Shown one piece after another: positions 20,334 through 30,221 of a stretch of 64,000 nucleotides of DNA (the stretch's first letter is position 1; the number at the start of each line of letters is the position of its first letter). The DNA is from Euglena gracilis (Eukaryota > Euglenida > Euglenophyceae > Euglenales). The translations under genes were made by a program, and so were the position numbers. The stretch spans positions 53,801,143 to 53,865,142 of the forward strand of contig CP154956.1 in assembly GCA_039621445.1 (NCBI GenBank), given 5' to 3'. Below the pieces are notes generated by a model. That model ran no database searches. It was not told the origin of the DNA and worked only from the letters and a program-made list of their open reading frames with translations.

Positions 20334-23300
20334 ATGCAGAATGTGGAGAACGAATTGGAATTATCAAGTCGACAACCTGGCCAAAGTGCAGAACAAGAAG
20401 CGCCAGCTGGAGAACTTGGAGATGCGGTTTCAACGTGGCGAACCGTGGCCATCACTTCCCCCCCACCACACATCTCAGCAGCAAAAAAATTTCAGCAGCA
20501 GACAACCACACACAGTGATGGCCATGGACCCTGGCAAACAGTGGGCAAAAGCCCAGGCGACAACGAAAGACATTGGGTACCCAGGGTCAAGACCCATCAC
20601 ATTTCAAATTGGGATTCAAGAAACCTTCAACATTGGCAGGCCCAGCCCAGAGACCAAAAGCCCCAGCCCACAGGGCAAATGTCCCCAACCTATCAAGATG
20701 GAATCAGGGACAAGGGGGCCAGTCAAACATTGGGAAGCCAGCAAATGGCCCAGTCTGGAGCAGAATGCCCACAGGAAGGGGCAAAAAAGGTCTGTACCGA
20801 CCAGCTTTTTCAAATTCAGCCCACAACCCCATTCCAGGGGGGAAGGGGGTGGCCCAGCAACAGGGCTCCCCCAGATTTCAATTGGGCATGGCAAGAAGCC
20901 AGAACTTACAGCCCCGGCCATGGAGGCCAGAACAAAGGGGGCTTGAGCCAAGGTGGCCAATACAAGGGCTATGGCAGCCATACAAGGGGTGGACCTCCAG
21001 AGGCCCCCCAGAAGCTAAAGGGCAGCCCCCCAGGGGCTTTGTATTTAACAAATGCCCAGCCCCAGGAGGAACAGGGGGAAGGGGAAGGACCCCCACAAGT
21101 ATTTATTCATCAACCTTCAAATCTCCCAGTGAAATCAAGAAGGGGGGGACCCACAGAGGCCCCCCTATGGTATGGCTACCAACACCATCATCATCAAGGA
21201 GGCCTGATAGGCAAAACAGGGGCAGGAAGCCCTATGGTGTGCATTCCAACAACAAGATCCTCCAGAGAGAGAGTGGGAAGAGAGGAGAGTGCATGCACAT
21301 CCCCCCAGGAAAACTTTCCTTTTCCAAGGGCTCAAGCCCTAGGGGCCCCAAGGGTGCAATGTCCAACACCCCCAACCCAGCCCCCCCAAAATCGTCTCAT
21401 TCAAGAAATAAATTCCATGGAGGAGAAATGGGGAGACACCCCCCTGCATCAAAGGCTACAAATAAGCCTAAAATGGTGGAAAAAACATGCCCCCCCAGCA
21501 ACATGTCGACTCATCAAGGATGGCATTCAGCCCCCCTGGGTTCATCACCCAAAATTATCCACCCACCCAAAAACCAGAGCAAATTTAGACCTGAAACAGG
21601 CAGAAAAAATTCTGCAGGATTACGAAAAGTCTGGATCCGTAAAGAGGGTGGGGGATTCGAACTCACAACATTTAATCCCCTGGTTTCTAATTTCAAAACC
21701 AGAGGGGGAACAGACCAAATGGAGGTTGATAAGCGACTGCAGGGAACTAAATCAACAGTTCCAGGCAAAACCTTTCAGGCTGGATCACATCCAGCACATT
21801 TTTCCAGTTTTGGAAAAAGGCCACTGGGCAGCCAAAATCGACTTGAAGGATGCCTATTTTCACATCCCTGCAAGCCAGGCCCTAAGGCCATTTCTAAGGC
21901 ATCAGGTGGGGGGGCAAACCTGGGAGTTTCAAGTAGGATGTTTTGGGCTCAATGTAATGCCCCAAATTTTCATGTCGGTAATGAAAACATTCGAAAAGCT
22001 GTGGAGAAAAAGGGGGATCCAGGTTTTTATTTACCTGGACGACATTTTGCTGGTGGCCCCAACACAAAACATTTTGCAAAATCACCTGAACGCAGTGGTC
22101 AGGGATTTAATCAGCTCAGGTTTCAAAATAAATGTCAAAAAGTCCACCCTGCAGCCCACCCAAGTGGTAAATCATCTGGGATTTCAACTAAACTTTCAAG
22201 AAGGAAAACTGCAGGTTCCTCCCCAGAAGATCAAAACAATAAAAAAGGAACTGGGAAAAATTGTCAAAAAAGATTACATGTCAAAAAGGCAATTGGCTGC
22301 CATTTTGGGCCAAATAAGGTGCAATCTTATGGCCCTGCCCTTTCTAAGGGCATTTACAGATGCCCTGGCAAATTTTTTAGTTACAAACTCTGCAGCCCCC
22401 TGGGATTCAAAACATCCCATTTCCCAGGACATCAAGGCCCAATTAAGGGAAATAAAAATTTTACTGGACACCTGGGGGGGCAGACCCTTCCCCCAAAACG
22501 CAACAAGAGAGTTGCACTCAGACAGCAGCACCCATGCCTGGGGGGGGCTGGACATTCGAACTGGAACAATTGTCCAGGAATTTTGGAGAGAAAACTCCAT
22601 TTTACACATCAATGTAAAGGAGTTAAGTGCTGCCATAAGCACAGTGAAAAGTCTCAGCAAGCCAGGAGAAACTGTGTCCCTGTCAGTGGACAATCAAGTC
22701 ATTTATTATTACTTAACAAAAGGGGGGGGCAAGAAAGATCCCTTCAACACAATGCTAAGACCATTTTTCAAATGGTGCATGGAGAAAAGTGTCAATCTCC
22801 AAGTAAACTGGGTCCCCTCAAAAGAATGCCTGGCAGACCCTATAAGCAGATGGGAAATGGACAGGGGGGATTACTCACTGGACCCCAAACTTTTTCACTG
22901 GCTGAAACAGCAATTCAAGCATTACATAAATCTGGAAACAGACCTTTTTGCCTCCCCAGGCAACAGAAAACTGCCACAATTTGTGGCCAGGTGGCCCCAC
23001 TGGGAGGCCACAGCAGTGGACGCTTTACAATGTCCACTGGACAACATGGGGGGACTCTATGCAAACCCCCCCTGGTCAGTGATTCAAAAATTTCTGCCCA
23101 GATTAAGAATGTTTCCACAAGCCAAAGTTTTGATGGTCACCCCCTACTGGGATTCAGCCACCTGGTGGCCCCAGTTAATAAAAATGAAAGTGCCAGGGAC
23201 CCCCTGCCTAAAAATCACCCCCTACAGGGGTATGTTCACCAACTGCAGGGGGGAAAAAATGCCACCACCCAGGTGGCCCCTCCTTTGCATGATTTGCTCA

Positions 23301-23372
23301 GGCAAATTCTGGAGGGGAAACAAATACAAAATTCAACCATTAAAGATTTCCTGGGAAGAAACCCTAGTTTGA
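20334..23372 (+). CDS. DIRS-1 polyprotein: Gag-like, reverse transcriptase, RNase H, NPPW methyltransferase-like
   Basis: The ORF is 1,012 aa. The start (residues 1-40, with ELEL and AGELGDAV.TW) is conserved in DIRS-3 and DIRS-4, which supports this frame and start. Residues 40-400 are a Gln/Gly/Pro-rich Gag-like region. RT spans about 405-660, with KIDLKDAYFHIP and the catalytic YLDD (567-570). RNase H spans about 720-845, with D730, E763 and D786. Residues about 846-980 form the DIRS methyltransferase-like domain (ETDLFASPGN, then YANPPW at 909-914). NPPW is the catalytic motif of amino-methyltransferases; whether it is active is unknown. No internal stop was seen. Confidence 0.88.
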   Translation: MQNVENELELSSRQPGQSAEQEAPAGELGDAVSTWRTVAITSPPPHISAAKKFQQQTTTHSDGHGPWQTVGKSPGDNERHWVPRVKTHHISNWDSRNLQHWQAQPRDQKPQPTGQMSPTYQDGIRDKGASQTLGSQQMAQSGAECPQEGAKKVCTDQLFQIQPTTPFQGGRGWPSNRAPPDFNWAWQEARTYSPGHGGQNKGGLSQGGQYKGYGSHTRGGPPEAPQKLKGSPPGALYLTNAQPQEEQGEGEGPPQVFIHQPSNLPVKSRRGGPTEAPLWYGYQHHHHQGGLIGKTGAGSPMVCIPTTRSSRERVGREESACTSPQENFPFPRAQALGAPRVQCPTPPTQPPQNRLIQEINSMEEKWGDTPLHQRLQISLKWWKKHAPPATCRLIKDGIQPPWVHHPKLSTHPKTRANLDLKQAEKILQDYEKSGSVKRVGDSNSQHLIPWFLISKPEGEQTKWRLISDCRELNQQFQAKPFRLDHIQHIFPVLEKGHWAAKIDLKDAYFHIPASQALRPFLRHQVGGQTWEFQVGCFGLNVMPQIFMSVMKTFEKLWRKRGIQVFIYLDDILLVAPTQNILQNHLNAVVRDLISSGFKINVKKSTLQPTQVVNHLGFQLNFQEGKLQVPPQKIKTIKKELGKIVKKDYMSKRQLAAILGQIRCNLMALPFLRAFTDALANFLVTNSAAPWDSKHPISQDIKAQLREIKILLDTWGGRPFPQNATRELHSDSSTHAWGGLDIRTGTIVQEFWRENSILHINVKELSAAISTVKSLSKPGETVSLSVDNQVIYYYLTKGGGKKDPFNTMLRPFFKWCMEKSVNLQVNWVPSKECLADPISRWEMDRGDYSLDPKLFHWLKQQFKHYINLETDLFASPGNRKLPQFVARWPHWEATAVDALQCPLDNMGGLYANPPWSVIQKFLPRLRMFPQAKVLMVTPYWDSATWWPQLIKMKVPGTPCLKITPYRGMFTNCRGEKMPPPRWPLLCMICSGKFWRGNKYKIQPLKISWEETLV

Positions 23373-24484
23373 AAAGGTACCAAAGTGCCTTTACGCTTTT
23401 ATGGGTGATTCTGGACAAAATGGGGGTGCCCCCCCCTTTAGCCACCACTGACCAAGTGGCTGACGCTTTAATTCAACTTTTTCAATTTTCAAAGGCCCAA
23501 GCCCGTAATGCATACAGTGCTATGCTTTTGATCCCTGGCTTTGGTGGCCTAAGGTTTAATACCTTATTAGCACCTTATAAAAGGCTTTGGAACCAAAATC
23601 TGGAGAAGTATGGTGCTTTTTGGGATCCCCTCCCAATCCTCCAGGGGCCGGCAAGGCAGCCTGTGCCCACTGATATTTGTGCATTGCGCACACAGCTCAT
23701 TTTCTGTTCACGAATCCTCTGTTTATATCGTTCATCTGATTTGGCACAAGTCAAAAGAACCACGAGTGTGTTGGGAGGGGCACCCTACATTCAAATCAAA
23801 CGTAAAGGGCAAAAATTCCACAAGTGGGAAAGAGTGGTCTCAATTCCCCAATGTCCCCAAATCAGTCCCTTTCATTTAATTATGGCTTATGTGGCCGCCA
23901 CCCGGTTTAACGTGCAGCCTGGGGGTCCCCTTCTGATTTCATTAAAACCCCCCTATACACCCATAAGTGCAGACACCATTGCTTCTATTACAAGAGAATT
24001 TTTGTCCAAACAAGGAGTACCCCCCCAGGTGTGGGGACCCCACTCCACCAGAGGGGCAGGAGTTGGGTTACTCAAAAAATTGGGCCTTTCAGCCCAAGAA
24101 GTTTGTGAAATTGGTCAATGGAAAGGGGTTGAGGCTTTTACAGCCCATTATCAAAGACTTGGTGCCCAAGGTGCCTTGGAAAATGCCCTGGCCCCCCTAA
24201 TTTCAGTGCACAATCTGGCCTCACAATGGCAAAGTGCGGAGCCCGAGGTGTCTCGTACTCCCTCGAGGCAAGCCGAACAGGGAGGAAGGGACACCGAGGG
24301 CGAAGCACAAAGACATTGTGAGCCCGACCCCCCCCTCCCATTGAAAAAATTTGTCTTCAAACGCCCTCGGTCAGAAGATGGGGGCCAGGGGGGGGAGAGG
24401 GGGGGGGACCCCCCCAGGGGAAGAGACAACTCCATGGTCGCCACGTCGGAGACAATGCAGCCAACTCCGGCGAGGCGGCACTAA
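23278..24484 (+). CDS. DIRS-1 tyrosine recombinase
   Basis: The frame is open from far upstream, so the true start is not fixed. The recognisable domain begins near 23278, overlapping the end of the RT frame, which suggests frameshifted or re-initiated translation. An N-terminal SAM-like helical region (SLKRYQSAFTLLW) precedes the catalytic core. Core motifs are arginine I in LYRSSDLAQV (about 23725), lysine in IKRKGQ, the HSTRGAG box (24040) and GQWKGVEAFTAHY with the probable nucleophilic tyrosine (about 24146). The R-K-HxxR-Y set is complete. The enzyme would integrate the circular DNA product. The TAA stop lies inside the right inverted repeat. Confidence 0.85.
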
Positions 24485-24615
24485 GCGGGACCTCCTAACC
24501 CAGCACAACGAACAATCACACAACACCGCCGGCGAACAAGGCATGGCCTCACAATGTCTTTGTGCTTCGCCCTCGGTGTCCCTTCCTCCCTGTTCGGCTT
24601 GCCTCGAGGGAGTAC
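24253..24615 (+). repeat. Internal complementary region / hairpin of DIRS-1
   Basis: The sequences 24253-24322 and 24546-24615 are inverted copies, starting gtactccctcgaggcaagcc on the left. The left arm overlaps the end of the recombinase frame. In characterised DIRS elements such a region lets the incomplete terminal repeats be rebuilt on a circular intermediate. Confidence 0.8.
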
Positions 24616-25416
24616 GAAATTTTGTTGATTTCTGCGCAAAAAAACGGCCAGCTCAAAAGAGGCCGGAAGAGCCAGGCCGGCACAGGCTGCACCGCCTTTC
24701 AAGACCAGCATCGCCAGGAGGGGGTGGCCTCAACCCTCAAAGGATGCTCGTACCGAACTTCCGGGTTTTGGTCAGCAGCGACCCGGTTTGAGCAGCTGGC
24801 TCTGCCCGTGCCTCCCAGAAGTGTCTGCCCTTCCGTCTGTCTGCGCCGGTTTGTCTTCTCCCAAAACGGAGCGCAGGGCGTCGCGCTCCCTCGAGGGAAA
24901 CGCGCCGAGGGCGAAGCACAAAGGTCTCGGGGGACGTCGTGCTGTGCACAACCCTGCTTGCCTGCGCGGGCGTGTCGCCCGCACTGGCCTGCGCGCGCGG
25001 AACTACGCGGCACTGAATGTCGCCGGTAACCAGCACAGAAGTGAAGGATTTTGAAATCAAGGATGAGTTCAAGAAGAAAAAAACTCAGTAGAAATTTCAG
25101 CCGTGTTCCTGTTTTCCCCAACGCAAGTGCTCTCAATTTCATTTTTTCACAAGCGCCAGCCTCGTATTCCCTCGAGGAACACCGACCAGGGAATATGGGA
25201 CACCGAGGGCGAAGCCAAAAGACCTTGTGAGGCCATGCCTTGCTCACCGGCGATCTGCTGTTTTCAAAAGTGCAGAAAGCGAACGTACGGTAGGGGAATA
25301 AAGCTTATATCTTTGTCCTTGGAGCCTTGTTTCCTTAGAGGAAAGACAGTTCAAAAGGGGGGGTTGTGCTTTGGCAAAAAGGGAACACAACTGGGCATTT
25401 CGGCGATTTTTTCCCG
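24616..25416 (+). mobile_element. Fragments of DIRS terminal/complementary repeats
   Basis: Pieces of the DIRS end sequence recur here. Examples are ctccctcgagggaaacgcgc with cgagggcgaagcacaaag at 24887-24925, and ttccctcgaggaacaccgac with gacaccgagggcgaagccaa at 25160-25218, followed by ttgtgaggccatgccttgct. No coding domain is present. This is debris of one or two further DIRS copies. Confidence 0.55.
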
Positions 25417-25841
25417 CTAGACACCTCGGGCCCCGCGCTTTGCCCTTGTGAGGCCATGCCTTGGTCGCCGGCGATCTGGTGTTTGATTGTGAAGCGGACC
25501 ATGCAGGCTCCGCACTGCGAGATGGTGAGGTCCTGCTTTCCTTGCCGGTTGCTCTGTTCTGGTGTGTTTGTGCTTGTGCGGGGGGTGCTTCTTACTGCTT
25601 TTTGTTGCCCGAGTTGGCTGATTCCTAATTCTGCCCTTCGACCTCAATGAGAAAGAGTTTTACTTCTACGAGTTCAAGAGGAATTATTTTACGAGGAGTA
25701 CTACATTCACGAAGACCATTGCTTTATCAACTGACCTTCAACTTCCTGGAGGACGAATTCAACTCTTCGAGTTCAACTGAAATTATTCCCAGAAGCCTTG
25801 CAATTACTAAAACAAGATCAACAACTGGACTTCCATGAAGA

Positions 25842-26760
25842 ATGAATCTCAAAGAAAATCAGACGGCCAAGAAGAACTTCAAAGAACTTCCAAGAAGGCA
25901 GCTGAAGCTGGGGAAGGTGGAGACACAGCAGCAGCTGCAGAAGCCTTCCAGGGGACAAGGCAAGGGGTATGGCAGCCTTTCAACAAATATCAGAAATCCA
26001 AGGGATTCAAGTCATCATCAAGGCTATGGCAGCCATCATCCAAAAGGACCTGGGGTCCAGAATCAAGGCCATGGCAGCCATCATTCAAGAGGGCATTGGG
26101 CCCAGGGGCAAGCCTATGGCAGCCAGCACCCTAGCCTGGAAAGATCCCATTGGGGAAAGGTATGTCCACTTTCCCCCCAGCAATTTCAGGATCAGCAAGC
26201 CAATGCCAAAAAAAGGCCACGGTGGCCTATATGGGGAATCAAGAGGGACAGAGAAGAGACAAGAGAAGTTCTGGAGAGAAGGCCAATGGAGGCCAAGCAG
26301 GCCTGAGTGCCAATGGAGGCCAAATGGCCCTGAAGGCAAATGGTGGCCAATACAATCAAGACCATCTACACCACATCAGCCCTTGGGGGGGAGGCCTAAG
26401 ATTGGCTCAGACAGGCCCCCCCCCAGAAGATAATCAGCCCAGCCCTATATGTACCTCCCAACTGCAGACACAGACCTTCCCCCATCATTCACAAACAGGG
26501 GGAAAGCCTGCCTTTGGAAAGCCCTATGGCAGGGCCACCTGCAGCTCCAGGGATGGGGCAGCCAGGGGTGACCCCAGTGATGGGGCAGCCAGGTGGAAGC
26601 ACCCCAGTGATGGGGCCTGCGGAATTCCCAGACACATTACACCCAGGGGTACCCCCTTACAAAGCCCTGCAGGCCAGCACTCCCCATTAGGTCAAGGCAG
26701 GAGCCAGCAGAGGGTATTAAACCTGATAAGGGAAGGGGTCATGGCAGATCTTCCCCTCCC
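25842..26760 (+). pseudogene. DIRS-2 Gag-like region
   Basis: Three overlapping frames (from 25842, 25969 and 26150) share the load. The translation is rich in Gln, Gly and Trp with repeated 'YGSHH' / 'AMAAIIQ'-type units, from a short tandem DNA repeat ctatggcagccatcat at about 26020-26120. It corresponds in position to residues 40-400 of the DIRS-1 polyprotein. No single frame spans it, so it is taken as decayed. Confidence 0.55.
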
Positions 26761-26769
26761 CCCTCAGAT

Positions 26770-27640
26770 GTGCTTAAACGTTCCCTTCAAAACTCCTCAA
26801 GAAGTAATGACTGCCCAAAAAAATGTGCCCAAAAAACATTTTGTCCCTTTATTTGTTTCGTTTCCAAAAAGGAAGGGGAAAATACAAAGGAAAGACTATT
26901 TTCAGATTGTCCACAGTTAAATGTCCATTTCACCCCCCAGAAGTTCAGATTGGAACACATAAGAAACATCTTCCCATACTCAAGAAAAGGTTGGTTCTAT
27001 GGAAAAATAGATCTGAAAGATGCTTATTTCCACTTAAAACTGCAAAGCATTCTGGAAAAAAACATGTTTGCATGCAGGTGGCAACTTGGCAATTTCAAGC
27101 TGCATGCTTTGGTATAAGCAGCCTGCCACAAAAATTTATGTCTCTCATGAGAGTCTGGGAAAGAAAATGGAGAAAGGAAGGAAAGGTAGTTTTTATATAC
27201 TTGGACGACATTTTGCTGTTAGCCCCCAGCAAAAAGACAGCAACCCATCATTTGGCAAAAGTGAAAGAAGGTCTCTTACTAGCAGGTTTCAGAATAAACC
27301 TCCCCAAGTCATATCTGGAACCAACACAGCAAATAAAGCATTTGAGCCAGTGGATCAATCTGAAAAAAGGACAACTGGAGATTCCACAGGAAAAGCTAAA
27401 ATCCTTAAGAAAGGAATTAATAAAGGTGCTGAAAGCACAAAAAATGAGCTGCAGAAAACTCAGCTCTATTGTACGGCAAGTAAGAAGCTATTTAGTTTCA
27501 ACGCCTTTTCTCAGAATTCTGACAGATCAACTTTGCAAAATGGTGGATTTGTACACCAAGTGGGGTTGGGACCACACCTTCACCCTTCCCCAAAGGGGTC
27601 AAAGATCAAATTGCCGAGTTGAAAGCGTTTTTGCAGCCAG
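26770..27640 (+). pseudogene. DIRS-2 reverse transcriptase (frameshifted)
   Basis: The frames from 26770 and 26823 together give KIDLKDAYFHLKLQ and VFIYLDDILLLAPSKK, the RT palm motifs of the DIRS clade. The change of frame near 27090 indicates at least one indel. The catalytic YLDD is preserved. The neighbouring RNase H and methyltransferase-like segment follows in another frame. Confidence 0.75.
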
Positions 27641-28465
27641 GTGTGGGCAGTGTATTTCATTCCCAGGCCTCTCAGGAACTCTTCACAGACAGTAGCACCT
27701 GGCAATGCGGGGGGGGGGGGGGCTGGACAAAGATTCGGGCCAAAAGGTGCAGGATTTTTGGAGGGACCTGCATGTCCTTCACATCAACCAAAAAGAATTG
27801 CAGTCTGCAGTGGAAACTGTAAAACCTTTGGCAAAACCAAATCAAACGATTGTGCTTCATGTGGACAGCCAAGTGGCTGTCAGTTATTTAACAAAATGGG
27901 GAGGAAAAAAGCCATACTTAAATTCCATCCTAAAACCCCTGTTTTATCATTGTCAGGAAAAAAAATTAATTTGCAGGTGGTTTGGGTCCCCACAAAGGAA
28001 CAATTGGCAGACTCCCTGACCAGGGATCAAAAGGACCCAGGGGATTATACCCTAAACCTGAACATCTTTCACAAAATTTTGAAAAAAATAAGAAAGGACA
28101 CAACCACAGAGGTGGACATGTTTTGCACATCCAGCAACAAAAAATTCCCCAAGTTCGTTTGTCGATACCCCCACCAAGGAGCCTTGCTGGTGGATGCCTT
28201 GAGGGCAGAGTTGAGGGGCCTCCCCCCAGTTTATGCAAACCCTCCCTGGAGCGTCATTCCCCAATGGTTTCGGAGATTAATGTTAAAACCAGACCTAACC
28301 TGTCTGTTGCTCGTACCCCACTGGGCTTCGACATCATGGTAGCGCCAATTAATGTCAATCAGGCAGCCAGGCAGCAACGTTTTGCTGGTACCCCCCCAGT
28401 GGGGTCTGTTCACCAACTGCTGGGGGGAGGAGATGCCCCCCCCCAAGGTGGAATTTGGCCGGCTT
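27640..28465 (+). pseudogene. DIRS-2 RNase H and NPPW methyltransferase-like segment (frameshifted)
   Basis: The RNase H part is split between frames, with HVDSQVAVSYLTKWGGKK near 27858-27912. The methyltransferase-like part reads TEVDMFCTSSNKKFPKFV and VYANPPWSVIPQWF (about 28230-28272), keeping the NPPW motif of DIRS-1. Preservation of NPPW in two clearly different DIRS copies argues that it was under selection in the family, although this copy is dead. Confidence 0.7.
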
Positions 28466-29400
28466 GATTGTGTCAGGGAAATATTACAATCACAGGAAGT
28501 GTCGATGTCCAGTATCCACACTTATGTAAAAAATCTGGGAAATGTCAAACGATATGACTCAGCGTTCAGGGCTTTGGTGGGCCAATTGTTGCACAAAGGG
28601 GTTTCCCTGCAGGACTGCACAGTCCACAGGATGGCTGAGGCCATCCTTGATCTTGCTGTTCACAGCATCAACACTGCACGAAATGCATATGCAGCAGCCT
28701 TGTCACTCCCAGGGTTTGGGTCATTGAGATTTTCCCCTCTTCTGGAACCATTTAAAAGAAAATGGAATTCCAACGTCTGCAAGTATGCCCATTTTTGGGA
28801 CCCACTGATTTCCTGGAAAACATCATCAGGAAGTCAAAACCCCTCTCAGGTATATCTGTGAAAGAACTCAGAAACAGACTCATCATCTGTTGGAGGCTGA
28901 TGGCCCTCCACAGGGTAGTTGATCTAGCCAGGATAGAGCAAAAAATCAGTTTCGTGGGTGAAAAAAATTTCATTTTATTGCAAAGGAAAGGTTGGCAATT
29001 CCCCAGATGGAAGGAAACTTTGAATTTGCCACACACACCCCTCATAAGCCCCTGGAATTTATTGAAAGAGTATGTGGAAAGGACAGCCCACATGGTTGGG
29101 CACAAAAACAATTTGTTATGGTCTTTGGATGTTAAAAGACCCTTGACATCAGAAAGAGCGAATTCCCTTACCAAATAAGTTCTGCAAGAGGGGGGGGGCG
29201 GACACCACCCACTGGAAACCCCACATCACCAGAGGGGCTGGGGTTTTATGGTGGAAAAATGCGTGTTTACAAGTGGAAGAAGTACAGCAATTGGGCAAGT
29301 GGAAAAATTTTGGGGAATTCCAAGCCAATTATTTGCTACTCGGTGTCGTTTCAAAAAATTCAACAAATTATGGTGCACCGTAACTCACCATCTCGCAGTG
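28466..29400 (+). pseudogene. DIRS-2 tyrosine recombinase (frameshifted)
   Basis: The segment 28500-28860 gives the helical N-terminal region (VKRYDSAFRALVGQ). The segment 28762-29178 gives the core, with the first catalytic arginine in LHRVVDLARI. After a stop near 29177, another frame supplies ITRGAG (29228) and a W...Y stretch, the HxxR and tyrosine end of the domain. All catalytic blocks are present, but in three frames. Confidence 0.7.
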
Positions 29401-29539
29401 CGGAGCCCGAATGGTCTCGGACTGGCACGACAGAGGAAGGGGGAGGAAGGGACCAAGAGGGCGAAGCACAAGGAGATGGTGAGACCAACCCCCCCAACCA
29501 AAAAATCAGCGGAAAAAGAAAAACATCCCAGCCAGAAAG

Positions 29540-30048
29540 TGTTAAGGGGTCCTTAACCAACAATTTGACTTAAATTGGCCTTGGGGCTTGGAAAATCACT
29601 GAAATTCCCATTTTTGGATTTCAGTCGAATTAAAAGTTCGGAAAAGGTTCTGTGGGTAGGGCTTTGAAGCCTGAACCCCTATTTTGGCCTTTCCGGCCTT
29701 AACTGGCGAGATTTCCTGGACCAGTCGGCCGAATTTTTCCAGTCAGTAGGATCAGAGCAAATTCCTAGTTAAGCCCCGCCCCAAATCGAACCCCCCAATT
29801 TCAAACCCTATCTCACACACAGGGTTCTTTGTCCATACAATGTACTGGTGAAGTCTACAAAAAAAAAATTGTTTGTGCTCGGAAGAACCTGAATTTGACA
29901 AAACATCAATTTGAAGGTTGATTTCGAAAGGCTCAAAAGCCAAAAAGAATAAAAGTTGGAAGAAATTGAATTCGAAGGCCGGCCAGCCCCCTCAAAACAG
30001 CCGAGGCCGAAGGATCCGAGAAACCAAGAACCAAAAAAAGGGTTTTCA
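29540..30048 (+). repeat. Ty3-A left LTR
   Basis: The LTR is 509 bp, starts TGTTAAGG and ends TTTTCA directly before the PBS. It is similar along its whole length to 39761-40278, with scattered substitutions and small indels, so the insertion is not recent. Confidence 0.85.
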
Positions 30049-30221
30049 TGGAGGTCCTACCCGGATCCTCCGGCCAAGGCCTGGTGGAGGCTTGGCCTTG
30101 CAAAGAAGACAAAGACCAAGAAGATCAAGAAGTTGAAGGGGTGGTGCCATCAGGCCCCCCCGAGGTGGTGCCAATTGGCCCCCTCATGCCATCGATGGCA
30201 TTCCCAAATGGAGAAGAATAA

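Larger units (their letters stand above)
20055..24615 (+). mobile_element. DIRS-type tyrosine-recombinase retrotransposon, DIRS-1 (apparently intact)
   Basis: The left terminal sequence 20078-20153 is an exact inverted copy of 24482-24557 (76 bp). Weaker similarity extends on both sides to about 20057 and 20175. A second inverted pair, 24253-24322 with 24546-24615, gives the internal complementary region typical of DIRS elements. No LTRs and no target duplication are expected for this class. Two long overlapping frames encode Gag-like/RT/RNase H/methyltransferase-like and tyrosine recombinase domains. Three other, more decayed members lie in this window. Outer borders are approximate. Confidence 0.85.
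25417..29539 (+). mobile_element. DIRS-2, left part (decayed; interrupted by Ty3-A)
   Basis: The left end (acacctcgggccccgcgctt, then ttgtgaggccatgccttggt) matches the DIRS-1 end. The segment 25505-25597 is found inverted at 40484-40556, beyond the LTR element, and 29405-29490 is found inverted at about 40540-40612. The DIRS unit therefore continues after Ty3-A. At the break the flanks join (gccagaaag / atgggg) in the pattern of DIRS-1 at about 24368-24384. Its coding regions are broken by several frameshifts. Confidence 0.8.

Noticed and set aside
20573-23277. First two thirds of the 1,303-aa frame ending at 24484
   Set aside because: This stretch is the shifted shadow of the RT polyprotein. 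Only the part from about 23278 has recombinase similarity.
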